Source: Rhyzopertha dominica (lineage: Eukaryota > Arthropoda > Insecta > Coleoptera > Bostrichidae). Taken from it: 64,000 nucleotides of DNA. The stretch lies in contig QCXZ01000001.1 in NCBI GenBank assembly GCA_025024175.1, forward strand, positions 31,180,942-31,244,941, written 5' to 3'. The notes beneath the pieces were generated by a model. The model saw nothing but the letters and a program-made list of their open reading frames with translations. It searched no databases and had not been told where the DNA came from. The translations under genes and the position numbers were made by a program. Of the stretch, positions 12,539 to 27,300 are shown in pieces. Every line of letters starts with the position of its first letter. Position 1 is the stretch's first letter.

Positions 12539-15500
12539 AAAAAGTGGCGAATTATCCAATCTAATGCTAAAAGCAATTGGGAATTAAAGTGATGCCATAT
12601 TCAGTTTCGTTTACTAGAGTTAAGAATAATGTTAAGTAACATCACAATCGTCTTGGAAATTGTCAATTAGAATAATCTATTCTTTCTTTTTTTATAAAAA
12701 GGTATATAAAATATATTATTGTCCGCCATAAAAATTTTAAAAATCTTCCATAGTTTTTTTTATCTCATATCAATCAATGACACCAAAAGCAAAGAAAGAT
12801 TAGTATAGTACCTTATATTAATAAAAAATAATCTTTAAATTGATTAATTGATTCATTAAATATAATATATATAAGTCAATTGTATTTTTGATTATTCAAT
12901 AATATGTATTCCATGAATTATTCGCTTACCAAAGCCAAAATGCTATAATATACGAATTACATTGGAGACTATTTAACAGCAACTTTGTGTAATAAACATT
13001 GATAGTGCATTCCAACGGTATCATTGTTTACTGCTTCTGTGAGTATTAGCTAGCTTGTTACCTACCTTCTTTGATATCAGGTAATTTCTATGTTAAATAG
13101 TTTGTTCAGTGAAGAATCAAATTAAATAATTCAATAAATGATTCAAGAAGAAAAAAGTTATTTGATGTTTCAGCCGGACAGTTCTTATTCTCACCTGTGT
13201 GTGCATTACGGCAGCTTACAATACCGTTACGGGTCAGTAATCCTCCGTGTTAGACTTTTGCTCACTTTAACTTTTCAAGGTCAGCAAAGAAGAATCGTTC
13301 GACACATTTTTACTTCGGTGTTTTCATCTTTTCAAAGACAATCCTGTAATGTACGACAATGATGCTCTTTTTTGCCAAATACCGTTAGCAACCAAATATG
13401 GTTTATTCTAAAGGAGGAAAGGTGCGAGTGCGAATATCAGAAAAGTGTTTTGTAGTCCTGTTTTCTTATGTTATATGTCTGTTTCTATTAGAGCGCCTTT
13501 TTAGGTGTCTAATCCTCTTTTCGCACTCTTGTTATAAATATAATTATTTCTTCTTCTGTTGATCGAGAAAGTTTTTTTTTTACCTGAGAGTAATAAGCAC
13601 GCATGCTGTGACACAGTGTTAAACATTTATATTCTTTGCAGAAAATCATTTAACCTAAGGATGACATGGAAAACTATTGTTGTATGAACTATGAAATGGA
13701 GGAAGCAGGGCAAGTTCCACTTCATTTTATACCTGATAAATCATTATTTAAACAAGAAAGGATGTATAATTCAATGCTTAATACATTTATCCAGTGTAGA
13801 CTTTTATCGTTACGAAAACTTTGCTCTAATAATCATCAGGTTGAATCTTGTTCATGAGGACTATATTGTTTCTTGCTAAGAAAAAAAAGATAAAGGAGAC
13901 GAGCAACTACCACTAGCCTTGAGCGTGATAATTATCGTATTGGTGTTTGTGCTTTGCTTGTAATGGCATCATCATACTTTTGTTTTCACATAAGGATTAA
14001 ATAAAAATAACTTAAATAATGTAATTATATATCGTTGCATCAGATTACAAACTAGTTAACGTTTGGAAAATGAATTTTCATAGTCTCTCTTCACAAATTT
14101 ATCTATAGTTTGTTATCAGCAACATGCAATTCGATGGAAAGCTAATGTTAAAAACAAAACAATTGTGTCTACTGTAAGATCGAAACAGACGATGTGTAAT
14201 CGATAAGTAAAGTTTTCGATACATGTGTAGTTGCTAATTGCCTATTAACCTTTAAAAACAGAGTTATATCTATTTTATTGTGGTTATCTCATTGGTGGAA
14301 TGAGGTTCACAATATTTAGGACAAACGCCTTTATTTATCTGCGATAACGTTGATGATAGAGCTTCTGTCTAACAATTCCTTATTAAGGACTATTGTGCAA
14401 GTGGTGTAATCCATTTACAAGTAGAAACAGTGTGGTTTACAATTCTCTTCTTTTTATTAAATACTAATTGTACAAGCATAAAAAACTTACTTAATCATGA
14501 TACGGGGTATTTCTGAACGACACTGTGCAATACAATTATATTTTGTTTTTCAGATGCTGCTCTTTAAGCCATGCTTCAAAACTAGGCATTTCCTCATCAT
14601 TTATGTAAACCATAGTTTATTGGGGTTTTTGGTGACGTTAGCAGTATTTACTTGAGACTAGTTAAAAATACTTTAATGCTAAAGTAAATATATCATGCTT
14701 TTGTTTAATTATCAGCACAAAAAAACTGTTTTTAAAGTCAGTATTGGTCTAATTGTTCAATATAATAAGGAACCGTAACTGCTATTGGCATCGCACATTC
14801 TAAATAATTAGAGATATTTACAAAAATTAAACTTACTGCAAAGTGGAAAGTTTGCCAATGTAATATTACGCGAAATATGGCATCGCAAGAAACTAATATA
14901 GAACCATCTTTTTGCAAAATAAAAATTGGTTGAAACAGATATTACGCTTTTTGAGACCGCAGTTTGTAACCAAGAATATTTAAAAAATACACGCGTATAT
15001 TTGCTGGGTAAATCCTCATAATTAACAAATAACTCGTAAAAAATATATTTAATTGTTTGGTAACGTAATTGGTTTTAAATAAAAAAGGATGAATATATTA
15101 TGTTTGTAACGTATAATTCTTCATCAAATAGCATTAATGGTAGGAGATAATATAAACATTTAAGACTACAATGTGATCAGAAAAGAGGCACAAGTTTTGT
15201 ATCCAGAGGTAATTCACACTGCGCTAAATCTTATAATATACCTATATAATATATCTTTCCTAAAGTTTAAAGAGATATGTACAATTTTATATTGTGGAAT
15301 TTTTAGTTCGCATACTTACTTACCATGTTAAATCGAGATTCATTTGTTGTACTAAGATATTATTAGCAACTAACAGCCTATAGGCTATATTGCAGTGTAA
15401 CAACTTCGCATAGATGGTTGCCTATCGGCAAGGGATATCAATGTATTTGGGTGATCTTCGTTTAAATCCAGTAATGTAAAATAATAGTTCAACCAGCTCG

Positions 15501-17400
15501 AAATATTTTCATATGGTAATGTAGGTGCTCAAAAACAATGCTGCGGATTACAAAAATGTAGAATGCGCGTATTGTTATTATTAAAGTATAAAATATTCTT
15601 GAATAACCCAGGAATAACCGCTTCAAACTTTGTCGCATTTTTATTAAATACTCTGTAAATGTATCAAATTTGTAGTTTGCAGGTATAAATGTAGCTTCAT
15701 TATTTCACGTCAGTTATAATGCTTTTTCAAAAACAACACTTAATCATAAACATTTTTTGATACAACGTATTTTTGTTTTGATCATACATTTCTAAATGAT
15801 TAACTACGATAAATAGATGGCTCCACCTTATTACATTTGACCACCGTTTTCAGCTATGAACCTTGATACTCACTCACATCAAATACAATACTAGGGTTTG
15901 ACATTCAATTTGCTTTCACATACTTTTTTCGGAATCAAGCAAGCTTTGAAAAATACGTTTCGAACGTCTTAAATCTGCCATTAACTGACGTAGTTCTAAC
16001 TGAAATAATGTTTAGTACAGTTTTTTTCTGAACGGATTGGATGGATTTTTTTTATGTCCACTGAGTCGCTTAAATCTGCGTTTTGGTCTCTTCTTACTGT
16101 ATAGAAGTATGGAGTAAGTAGACTTTAAATTGAAGGCGTTAATACCAGTGGAATATGCGACAAAGAATCTGTATTTTTTAAAGTCCTATTAATTACAGTG
16201 AGCTATTTAATATTATCAATACATTTCCTACTACGGCTACTACTATGCCGGACTTGTGCATGTAGCTGTGTTATCTTATTGGGAATTTCTAATATGCAAA
16301 AATAGCTAAATCTCTTGAATTTGCTTCGCATGTTTTTGTGTATTTTCAGTATACATAATATGTTTGCACGTCCCTTGATTTTCGCATGGATAAATTAGCA
16401 AACCTTGGCGGGATACTTCAGAAGTTTGTATTCAGGTTTGTTTCTAACTTATATGCTTCTGATGCTTCGAATATACAAGAAACTGCCATTATTAACGTAA
16501 AACATATCTATACGTTTGCAAGCAATGCCTGTTTCCTTTCCTTTCCATTATTGTTCATAATGTACTTCTTAAGAAACTCCAATTCTACCGGAATCGTGCA
16601 TAACGTGGTTTATGAATCATGTAACGTCGTTGAAGACAACCACGGATTCATATTTGAGATTCACAAAAAAAGTCGACCAAACAAATACTGCAGCTATCTG
16701 GCAATCCGCAAGAATGATGCTAACAGTAGAGCAGAGAAAACATCTAGTATAGTACAATTTGCATAATCGCATTCGCCTCTTTTGAGTTTTAGATTTTATT
16801 TACAATAATCTAGACACACTTAGGTAAATTTCAGAAGCGTACGTGAGGAGACACGTGAGGGAAAACACGTACGTCTCTGATTTTTCACGTGTCTCTGGAC
16901 ACATGAAAAGCTGGTGGTGTAGCAAAATCGTTGACCACAAAAAAAATCATAAATTTCGAAACGCAGTTTCCTTACATATGTCTCTAAAATTTGCGTGTGC
17001 TAGATTATTATAATTAACGTGATAGAGGAATTTGTATTTCATTATGCTGTTTTTGCTGGCATTTTCCAATGGATAGTCAGTACCTACTTACCGACCGTAC
17101 CAACTTATGACGTAGTACGCAGAGCCATTGCCGACTCATTTTCAATTTTAACAAAATAACCCCAAAATGCGACGTAAGACATGTCCACGTCAAAATCTGC
17201 TCGTTTGTGTCGCAAGTGCTATTTAGTATGCCTCAGCGATCTGTTTTGGGGCAACGCATTTCGCTGGCAATCATTTTTTATGTTATTTACGGACGATACA
17301 TGCAGTACTTCGATATACATAACCATGATGAAGAAGTGATTTAGCGCAAATTCTGTCTAAAGAAGGTACACTCACATATGGAAAAATAACTATCTGTATT
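12539..17400. other. 4.9 kb intergenic DNA between repeat A1 and the ABCC gene 2 terminus
   Basis: AT-rich with no recognisable protein, RNA or repeat. One 126-codon frame at 16386-16766 (plus) was judged to be chance. Confidence 0.45.
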
Positions 17401-17406
17401 TTTATT
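17401..17406 (-). terminator. Poly(A) signal of ABCC gene 2
   Basis: A canonical AATAAA (minus strand) lies 30 bp beyond the stop codon in an A/T-rich tract, giving a very short 3' UTR. Confidence 0.65.
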
Positions 17407-17436
17407 TTATAACAAAATATAAATAACAACATTCCA

Positions 17437-18353
17437 CTAATCTTCCTTTGATGCCGACAGCCCGGCCTGTTTGACCATGTTATAAAACGCACTGTCCTTG
17501 TTCCTCAGCAAATTTTCGGGAGCATCGAACTCGACTAAGCTACCAGCGTTAATCACCATAACTTTATCGGAATTCATCACAGTATCTAACCTATGCGCTA
17601 TCGTCAGCACAGTGCAGTTCGAAAACTTCTCTTTGATAGTTTTCTGGATCAGTGCATCCGTGAGTGGATCGACATTGGCTGTAGCCTCATCCAATACGAG
17701 TATTTTGTTTTTCCGGATTATAGCACGAGCAAGACAGATCAGTTGGCGTTGGCCAGCGCTGAAGTTCCCACCACCTCCAGAAATCCTGTACTGAAGATTG
17801 GGGAGCGATTCCTTCAGTTTTACTTCTTCCAAGGCCTTCCAGAGGTCGATATCGGAATGTTCGCCGTGGGGATCCAAGTTTTCTCGGATGGTACCACAAA
17901 AGAGAACAGGATCTTGAGGGATTATAGATATTCTGGACCTCAGGACTTCCACGGCCACATTTTTTATGTCCTCGTCGTCTATTGTTATCGTTCCTTCAAT
18001 ATCGTAGAGCCTGAACAAGGTTGCGATTATGGAAGATTTTCCTGCGCCTGTTCTTCCAACTATTCCAATCTTCTGGTTTGGTTCTATCACAAAGGACAAA
18101 TCCTTCAATACTAGATTATTCGAAGTGTAATACGTAAGATTGACGCTCTTGTATTCTATTCTTCCCGAGGATGGCCATCTATCTGGTCTTCTTCCACTCC
18201 TGTTCTCGGGCGTTACCGTGCTGTATTCTAATAGACGTTCAACTGATGTCATCTGATTTTCCAACTCCGCCCATTGTCGAATACCCCACTGGAGCATTCC
18301 GGTAAGGGAAAACGCTTGAGTCAAAGCAAGACCAACTTTCCCAGCCAGTGCCT
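17437..18353 (-). CDS. ABCC4-like: ABCC gene 2, coding exon 9 (end of TMD2, NBD2, stop)
   Basis: 917 bp from acceptor TTTACAG to a TAG stop at 17439-17437. It starts with the last TMD2 segment (GLALTQAFSLTGMLQWGIRQ, then ENQMTSVERLLEY), then NBD2 with Walker A GRTGAGKS, Q-loop IPQDPVLF, signature FSAGQRQ, Walker B LVLDEATANVD and switch His in IAHRLD. NBD2 keeps every catalytic residue. The protein ends in SASKED with no obvious PDZ ligand. Confidence 0.95.
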
Positions 18354-21300
18354 CTGTAAACACGAATATATCATAAATATGTTAAAGGTTGGTATCAGTG
18401 GCAAATTCAATAAATTGCTGACGTTAGCGGAAAAATTTAGATAATAAAAATGTTGTGCCACCTTCAATTTTGAGCATAAAAAAAACTTTAAAGGCAGGTT
18501 ACTTCTGAACTATCTTATGCTGATTTTATCAAAACTTTTTAACATAACGTTTTCAAAGAAATGCAGAAATGTTTTCATTACACCCATAATGGATGGGTCG
18601 ATTTCAGTTTTCCAAATACGGGCCGACAATGAAGGTGGCTTCTAAACTAAGTGCAACATAACATTTCCATGCGCCATCTTAGGTTTTACGAAAAGCTTAT
18701 CTCCTGTATAAAGAAGTAGTATTCAACGATCTTATCTGCATTTTTTTCCGAATATTCCATTACCTATAAGTTTCAAAAGTTAACATGGATGGCTTTAGAC
18801 TCGCTTTGTAATAACGTAACTGATATAAAGAATATTAGCTTACTTGTGTCAATCGTTAGGAACGTCGTGGTGATTATTGCTATGTAAATGAAGCAAAGAA
18901 AGTCCATGAAAAATCCAAACGCCCTAGAGGTGGTCATGTACATGTAAAAGACGGAGTTGAACAGATCTTGATGTTTGTCGAATTCTTCTTGTAGAATTTT
19001 CTGCGCTTTGCTTGCTCTTATTGTTGGTAGTCCTTCAAGAGATGCACTCAAATGACCAATTAAAGGACTCCTAGCTATAAAATTCGTATAAATCCGCGGC
19101 ATATCTCACATCCCCAACACACTTACTGACTCCTTCTAACCTCTTTAAGCTTCTGCTAGTTGGTAGATAATACTTTCTAACAAATACGAGTATGACAGCA
19201 AAGATGCAAGTTGGAACTATAAATATTAGATTGACTGAACAAACCACGTAAACTATTCCCACCAGAGTGAAGAATATCTAAAAGTTTGTCTTGTTTAACC
19301 CGCCATTGTATTTATAAAAACTTACCCTCAGCGAATCGAAAATTATGTATGGTATTGATTCATCAACCATCCCAAGGTCCCTTGAAAACCTGTTGAGGAC
19401 GTTTCCTAACAAGTGTGTATCGAAAAATTGCATGCTGGCACCTAAAATTTTATTGAAGATTGCTTTATGCAGTCTTACAGATGCCCTGGTGGTGTAAAGG
19501 AAAAATGAAAAAGCTCTGCCTAGGGTGAAAACCGTAGCCACTGCCATCATAACTGTGTACATGTTCACTACTTTTGCGTGTCTGTCGATAACGGAATCAT
19601 ATGTAGATGTGTTCGTTAAGTTTTTCATTTTATAATTCGAAATATTCTGTTCGACGTCAACCCTAAAAAAGAGTAGCATTTGGGTATCTAAAGAGCTTAA
19701 AAATAAACTGGTTGTGATTGTAGGTACTTTTTCTCATGGTCTTAATTATCAACTGGACGATCGTTATAAAGAGGGGTACTCTTTTAGATTGACATTTGTA
19801 AACCTTTACGCCATAACAAACTAAAAAAATAGAAGCCAATGATATGTTCCACCAGCTTAAAAATGAATATGAAACGATACCGAGATACGGCCTGAAAATA
19901 GTAAACGCAAAAATACAAATCTACAGACCAACAACTGTCACTGAAACCAAACACGCCAAATCTAACGAAAATGGACAAATATTTGCATTTGCAAAACATA
20001 AACAGATAAAAATAAAGGACACCTACTTTTGAAAACAATTAACAAGAGCCGTTAAGTAGATTGGCCAGGAGAAGAAAGAAAGAAACAGTTGACAATCAGT
20101 AGAAAGATTGTACGTGGAACAAAAAGCAAGAAACATTGGAAACATGTGGAACAAGTTGAGAAGAGAAGCAATAGAGGTGGCAAAAAGCTATGTAATCCGG
20201 AAAATATGTAAAAACAAGAAATGCCTCGATATAAAGAATGCGAAACAGAAGTAGAGGAGAGGGCCCGACTGAACAAGGAGACGCTGCGATGAAAAACCTA
20301 TAAGGAATGGCGGTAGCGCATGATATAAAAAGAATGAATGTGAGTAACTAATGAGTGCAAAGAAAATTATATTTAATGAAAAGTTCATTCAGAACCATTC
20401 TAAAAGATGTAAAATAAAAAATTTATATTAAATAGAGTAATGAGTGAAAGGAAAGGTTATTAATGTATGTCTACGTNNTAAAGGAATAAAGAACCGGACC
20501 CGGGTCAAAAAACTGAAAAATAATAAAAATCCAGCTATAATGAAATTTCAACCATGTTGCTTAAATACGAAAATGGTCTATTAATGGAAAACTATAGCAT
20601 TTAGGTATTGGACCAGATATAGAGTTAAGAAAAACTTCCTCAAGTAGGTATATGGTATGGTCAGAAAAAGAAGCCTTATTATTGGTAGATCTAAGTTTCA
20701 CAATACCTAAGGGAAAATCATATTGCCTTGAACGAGTAAGTCAAATTACTTACCTAGGCATTGAATTGCTTGCAGAGCCATACATTAGAGGGGGCATCCA
20801 GAAGAGAATATCAGCAGAAATCAAATGTTTGGGAGCCCTGCGAGAAGTGATGAGCCACAAAAACATAACCAGAACGTTAAAGGTCATAATTTATAAGGCT
20901 ATAATACAGCATTGTTGCATGGACTTTAAGAAAAGATATACACTCGGCATTTTAAAAGACTATTACGGGAGAGGCTCTGAGGCAAAAAGAGACGAGGGCG
21001 TCCAATGAGCCTGTGGATGGATGAAATTACTAGTGATTTAAAAGACTGGGGATTACAAAGTGAAAAAAAGGGGCACGAAACAAAATTGTGTAGAGAAAGT
21101 GTATCTATCAGATGAAGCATGAGCCAGCTTGGCCTGAAATGCAAAAGTATCATTAATATGAAGAATTAGTTTGTAAACTTTGAAATCTATGTGGTCTTTA
21201 AAATTTTAGAGGAGAAACTGCTAATAAAATAAATGTAGTCATTGTAAAGTCAATCGTTCTATTGCACTAGAGATACGAGACTTACCACCTGGCGACTAAG

Positions 21301-24300
21301 ATGTCCGAATAACTTGATGATACCTGCGCAACTATGAACATGACGAATAATCCAAATGCAATAGAATATCCGCCACCGAAGGAAAAGTATCTCTTATACA
21401 CTTCTTTGTCCACGTTGCCTTCGCGCTTTGATTCGGCATACACAGTTTTGTTCGGATTGACAAGCAGCTTACTAGACTCGTCCGCGTCACTGCCTTCGTT
21501 GGGAACTTTTCCGTTTTCAACCTGATACTCTTTCATGTTTTCGTTAACGTTGATCGTTTTCAGATTGGCTCCCTTCTGCTCCAGCTCAGCGTACGTACCG
21601 ATGTTTTCGACTAGACCTTGATTTAGTATGATTATGGTGTCAGATTGTTGTAGGTGTAGCATTTGATGTGTGACTAGTATGCATATTTTGTCCTTTAAGA
21701 AACCTTTGATGCACTCGTTGAAGACATGTTTAGATACGTGCGCATCTAATGCAGATAGACAGTCATCTAATAGGTATATATCGCAATCTTTGTAGACTGA
21801 CCTGGCTAGGTTTACTCTTGCTTGTTGGCCTTTGCTCAGATTCAAGCCTCTGTCACCAGTGAGCGTGTTTTCCCCATGAGGAAGATATTCCAGGTCAGTT
21901 CTTAGACAGCAAACGTCTATGACTTTGTCATATCTCTCTTTGTTATACGGTTGCCCAAATAGGATATTTTGTCTTATAGTTCCTGGAAACAGCCAAGGCT
22001 CTTGTGAAGCATACGCAATCGTACCCTCTACACTAATCGAGCCCTCACTGGCTGTAAGATCGTTCAAAATCAAACTCAACAAAGCAGTTTTGCCGCTTCC
22101 AACATTCCCAGTTATTGACGTCAGACCTGGACCTAATTCCATCATCAATCCCTCCAAAATCTTTTTGTTCTCGAAACAAACACACGCTTTGTTGATGGTG
22201 ATGTGAGGTTTTCCTATTATTTCGGCCTTTTCCGCCCTCGATCTGTCAGTGGCCGCTTCGGCAGCGGTGAGCACGTGCTTGATCCTCTGCAATGCAGACC
22301 GGAGTTCAGCCATTTGCGATATACCCAGCGGTATGTAAATCGTCAACGTCGATCGCAGGGTGTGATAGCAGCTTAGCACCACAAAGGCTTTCTGTGCCGT
22401 TACAAGGTTTCCGAAGTAGATGTAACACATCACGCAAACATAGAATGAAAGCTTGGAGCTCAGGGTACCCAGTGACAAGGAAATGGCTTTGAGGTAGTAG
22501 ATTTTTCTGAGGGTGTGGATTTCGTATCTGGAACAGGCATCGTTATTTTATAAAGGTTAATATCTTGTTAATGAATTTTCTGGCGGCGGAATTTCAAAGA
22601 AAGCATGAGCTCCATATGGCAACATTTTTATTGCACTTGGAACATAAAATGTGGGTTGGGTATTTGATGTCTTTTTATAGATACACATGTACGAGTATTT
22701 AGATGTTAACTTCTGTATTATTTTTATGCATATAGCTTTGCAAATGAATTTGATTATAAATGACGCACAATAAAAAGACAGAATGACGTCTGTTTTGAAA
22801 TTCAGATAATAATTTACATCTACTTGATGAAATTATACTCTATGACATTAGAACTGATGACAACAATGCAAAAGTAATACTAAAGCAGGGCGAAAAAACA
22901 CTTAAATGGATCTTTTCTTGAAACACAACGATATATAGGGTGATTCAGGAGCAAGTCTGCAAGTGACAGTATTTTAGGAAATGATAGTACCTATTCACAG
23001 TTCTGAACAAAAAAAGCTTTTATCGACACTTAACGCCACTGATCTCTAAATAACTGAATGTCGCTTACATACCAAAATGCATGTAAATTATTTGTGATAG
23101 ATTTACGCCACTTTAGCGCCTAGCCGCTGGTCCTTGTACTAAAATTTTGACAAAGGTTCGCTTCTGCGGTAAATATAACGTTAATGATTGACGGTTAAAA
23201 TCGTGAACTCATCATCTGTCTGCAGATTTCCAAAAGATGATCGTTGTAGTGTTTGAGTAAGAAACATGTACCCTATAAACTGGATGTTACGTTTACACAT
23301 AACAATATTATATAGTTAAGGATATAACCTAAAATTTGAACGCGCCGTTAAATTGATAGTACGAGTACCAGCGGCATGGTGGCTACTTATCACAGTTTTG
23401 AATGACTTATGCGACATCCAGTTATTTAGAGATCAGTGCAAAAAGCGCTCGGTTTCAGAGATACAACCCTTAGAAGTTGAAATAAACAACCACGTTTTCT
23501 GAAATATCTAAATAATCTAGAGACATTCAAGGGTGAATGCTTTCAGCGTCCATAATGTACGATAATATGTTTTCGGAAACATCGCTGTCGCTTTAAAACA
23601 CTGACAAAAAGTTGTTAGTCTGACATTTCGATTACGCCTGTAATCTTTTTCAAAGAGAGAACCTCAAAATTCTTCTGACACAAGTTCAAACAAAATTTTG
23701 TATAAACAATGAAAAATGTAACTATCGCAAATGTCCAACAAACACAAAATTATTGCGAATTAAATCAATACTTGTTTCATTTAAAGGTTATTTTAGATAT
23801 AGAATATTCATCATATAATTTGTTTTATCTGTAAATGTAAAAACAGAAACATTCAAGTATCTAAAATATATCTCCAGCTTTATACAAGAATAATTTTAAT
23901 TGAAATATTTCTTTAGAATTTTGTGAAACATTACATTTTTTCCAATAAATAAACGCGTTCTTCCATAAAAGAGTATGGAAACAAAACTAGAAAAGAGATT
24001 GGGAGAAATCGTATAACCAACAATATGAGAACAAAGTGGTTTCAGAAGAGGATGAAGTACTCAAGATCATGTATTCACGATAAAGATAGATTTTCAAAAG
24101 GCAATAAAGAAAAATATCAAAGTTTAACTAGAAGAAGAGTAAATATTACGTGCATTTAAAATGAATGAATAAAAACTACGTTATAAGTAAAAATATAAAA
24201 TCAAATACGTTTCCAACAATAGATGTACTATGACATGAAAGAATAAAAAGCAAAAGTAAAAACAAGATACCTGAAAAAGTACTGAAATATGAGGATTAGA

Positions 24301-27300
24301 GGCAGACTAAAACGGACATAGTAGCTGCAATAGTGGGAAGAACAGAAAACAAAACAAACAGAGAAAAATGTTGAACAAGTTTGTGCATTGTTAAAAGTTA
24401 AAGTAAAAGTCAGACGTCCATTATATTTTTTAGTTCAGCTGTTTATTTGAATAAAAGCCTATTTTGATGGGTCTTGCATTGCAAAGACTGACGTACCACT
24501 TATACCAGTACATATTGTGTATCTATTGCTTATCAGCAGTGAATAATCCTTGTTTAATGCTCAATTAACCGCACTACTGATATATTTATCTTAATGAGGT
24601 ACATATTTTGCACTTACTTTCTGCAGATGTCGACTATTTTGGCGAAAAACCTCTCCCATGTATACATTTTTATAATCTTGATGGCACTGAGAGCTTCTTG
24701 GGTGGCCCGGAGACGTTCATCTGTTTTCCCAGCCGTCTTTATTCGATAGATAGATATCCTTTTGCCAAAATATACTGAAAAATATAGGAATTGTAGTAAA
24801 TTCTTCTATACTCTTTATCTCGTTTGTGTGCATTTGTAAAAAAGTTGTATTTCTGCAATTGTATAGAAAAGTTCAGTATCCGGAGCGAGATATTTGTGTA
24901 ATACATACCCATAAGAGTACTTAAAACGGTATGTCTTGGAGCAAAGATTATAAATTGTATAAGAAGCTTATCGTTGTATTTCCTTAATTACTTTCACATC
25001 CAACGGACGTATTTTATCGCGAAAAAAATTTGCAAAAATTTTTATTTGCTCATTCGCTTTAAAATGGTCGGAAACGCAAAAACAAAATTTGAGCAAAAAA
25101 AATTCTTGTCTGTGTGTCTGTGGTATTGTTTGTGGACACGATAACTTGAAATTTGGCAAACGTATAAATCTCAACTACCCAAAGTGACCTATTATTTGTG
25201 AGGTAAGTAGGGTATCGGGAAAGGGGCGAAATTGGGGGTAACAACCCTTTTTTTATATTTTTTTTTCGTTTTAGTATATGATTAGTAGTATAACTGCGAG
25301 TATTATTCGTTTTTATAAATTTTCGGTGCAGCAAACTGTTTAGGAGATATTAGCAAAAAAGCGTCACTTAAAGAAAACAGTTTTTCCTAAATATCTCCGA
25401 ATATATTTAATATATTCAATAAATGAAAATGCCATCAGATAGGAAATAAAATTTCTCACCAAAAATGTCTTAGAAAATTTATCCAAAATTTTGACATTTT
25501 CAAAATATTTCCAGAAAACCTATTTTGGACCTTGCTCGTACGATTTTTTTTAAGTTTTGGTATTATATAGAAAATCAAATGTCTGATCAGAAAGCAATCT
25601 TGTATTTTTTTGTTAAGTTAATAATTTTCGAGTTATTTGGAAAAACCGATTTTAAAATTTATATATTTTTGCTAATATCATAAGGACTGTTCGTCTTAGA
25701 AAAAATGTGTGCAGAGAAAAAATGCTCAAAACCTGATTACTAGTCGTATAGTATAAAAAATAAAAACATAAATGTCATTTTGACAATTGGATGTGGAAGT
25801 ATTGATTCAATTTGCAGCGGTTTTTTACCAAGAAATGTTAAATAACTTTAAACAAATGTTAACATGCTTATAAGTTCGAAACGGCTAAATTTATTGTTTT
25901 TATTTTATTTTTCAGTCCATCATCACAATTATTTAACAGGCTTACTGTAGCCACAATCACAACCTCACAAATACGATACATAACCTAAAAGTTATACGAA
26001 ACCGTGTCATCAGCTCCGAAATGTGACCCTTCTACAACCTTAAAGTTGATTATCCCACAAAACACTACAGAATATGTTGAAAATACAGGCGTTTTCTTCA
26101 ATTAAAATAAATGAAATGATTCAACAATCGACAGATGACAAGTATACGTCGCAAAGCAATAGTTGTGTCCACTTTCCTGAGAGGCGGCAAACTGATTTAA
26201 TCTATAATTTCCACAAGCGCGCTGGATGCATGGATCATTTATAGAAACCCTGTATAAACTACTTTGGAAAAAAATTTGTCACTTATATAAATATACTGAG
26301 GTTATACAACAACATATCAAGCTGTGGATGGATAAAAACAGGTAGTCGAAGTTTACTGATACTCACGCTGTAACGGAATCATAGTTATAAAAATTGCCAG
26401 TCCAATAATCGCTGATATTCCGATTTGCGAGTACATCAAATATCCGATCATGGCGGTCTGAATCACCCCTATCCACAAGTCATTACCGAATAGGATGGCT
26501 GTGTCAAAGCTGTGCACGTCCTTCGTAATTAATGTGACTATTTTCCCCGTGGTGACCTCCCCCAAGGATGTAGCCGTCAACTTGAGGGCCTTGCGGTACA
26601 GCAGAGAACAGAAGGCTGCTCTAACTTTGACACCAAGCTGTGTTAGCAGCAGCATGTAGGAGTGCGAGTAGACGAAGTATAAGAAATTCGTGCCGATCGT
26701 CACAACGGCATAGAAACAGGCGTCACCTCTTGTAAGCCTCGTCTGGCCTGGGGTGAAGTAAGATACGAGCTTTCCCATGGAAAGGGGTGATATAATGCTG
26801 TAAAAGAATGATAAATCGTTTACTTTTGTTTGTTAATAAAACCGTTATATAGTTGTATCAGGAAAGGAGGCTAAATTAAATTGAAAAAGTAACTCGCTAC
26901 GGTTGGGACTCAGAACGGTACTCTGATATTTTCCCTTACACTTCCAATACATTCGAGTCAAAGCCCAAACCTAGCAAGTATTATATGAATTCAACGTCAC
27001 GTACATATATGCAACCAACCTGCCACCATCTAGCCATTTGCTGGTGAGTTTCTTATTACTCTTAGAGCTTCTGAAGAAACATCTAATGGCGACCAGACTT
27101 GGCGGCCAGGGTGCACATAATCCCTATTATATAATTTGAGTACCTTATATTTCACCTGTATTAAGATGGAAATGTATAGTGGGGGAAAGCAGGCTAAAGT
27201 AAACTGAAAAAGTAACTCGCTGCGGTGAGGACTAGAACCCGAATCTCCAGAACTATACTCTGTTTTGTTTTCCGGTTGGTTGCATATATGTATGTACGTG

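Larger units (their letters stand above)
22528..24617 (-). other. ABCC gene 2 intron 4 (2090 bp)
   Basis: GTAAGT donor and TTCCAG acceptor. It contains a 28-bp inverted repeat pair (23037-23064 and 23411-23438) and a GGGTGATTCAGG transposon-end-like motif near 22938. Confidence 0.75.

Noticed and set aside
16386..16766. 126-codon plus-strand frame beyond the ABCC terminus
   Set aside because: No recognisable domain, no splice context, and one frame of this length is expected by chance in 64 kb of AT-rich DNA.
17593..18114. 173-codon plus-strand frame
   Set aside because: Antisense shadow of the NBD2 exon of ABCC gene 2.
20477..20478. NN and about 15 other isolated N bases
   Set aside because: Assembly ambiguities, not biology; none falls in a called ABCC or RING exon.
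27210..27250. tRNA-like or SINE-head text (GGACTAGAACCCGAATC)
   Set aside because: Only a loose T-arm resemblance; no cloverleaf or A box could be built.
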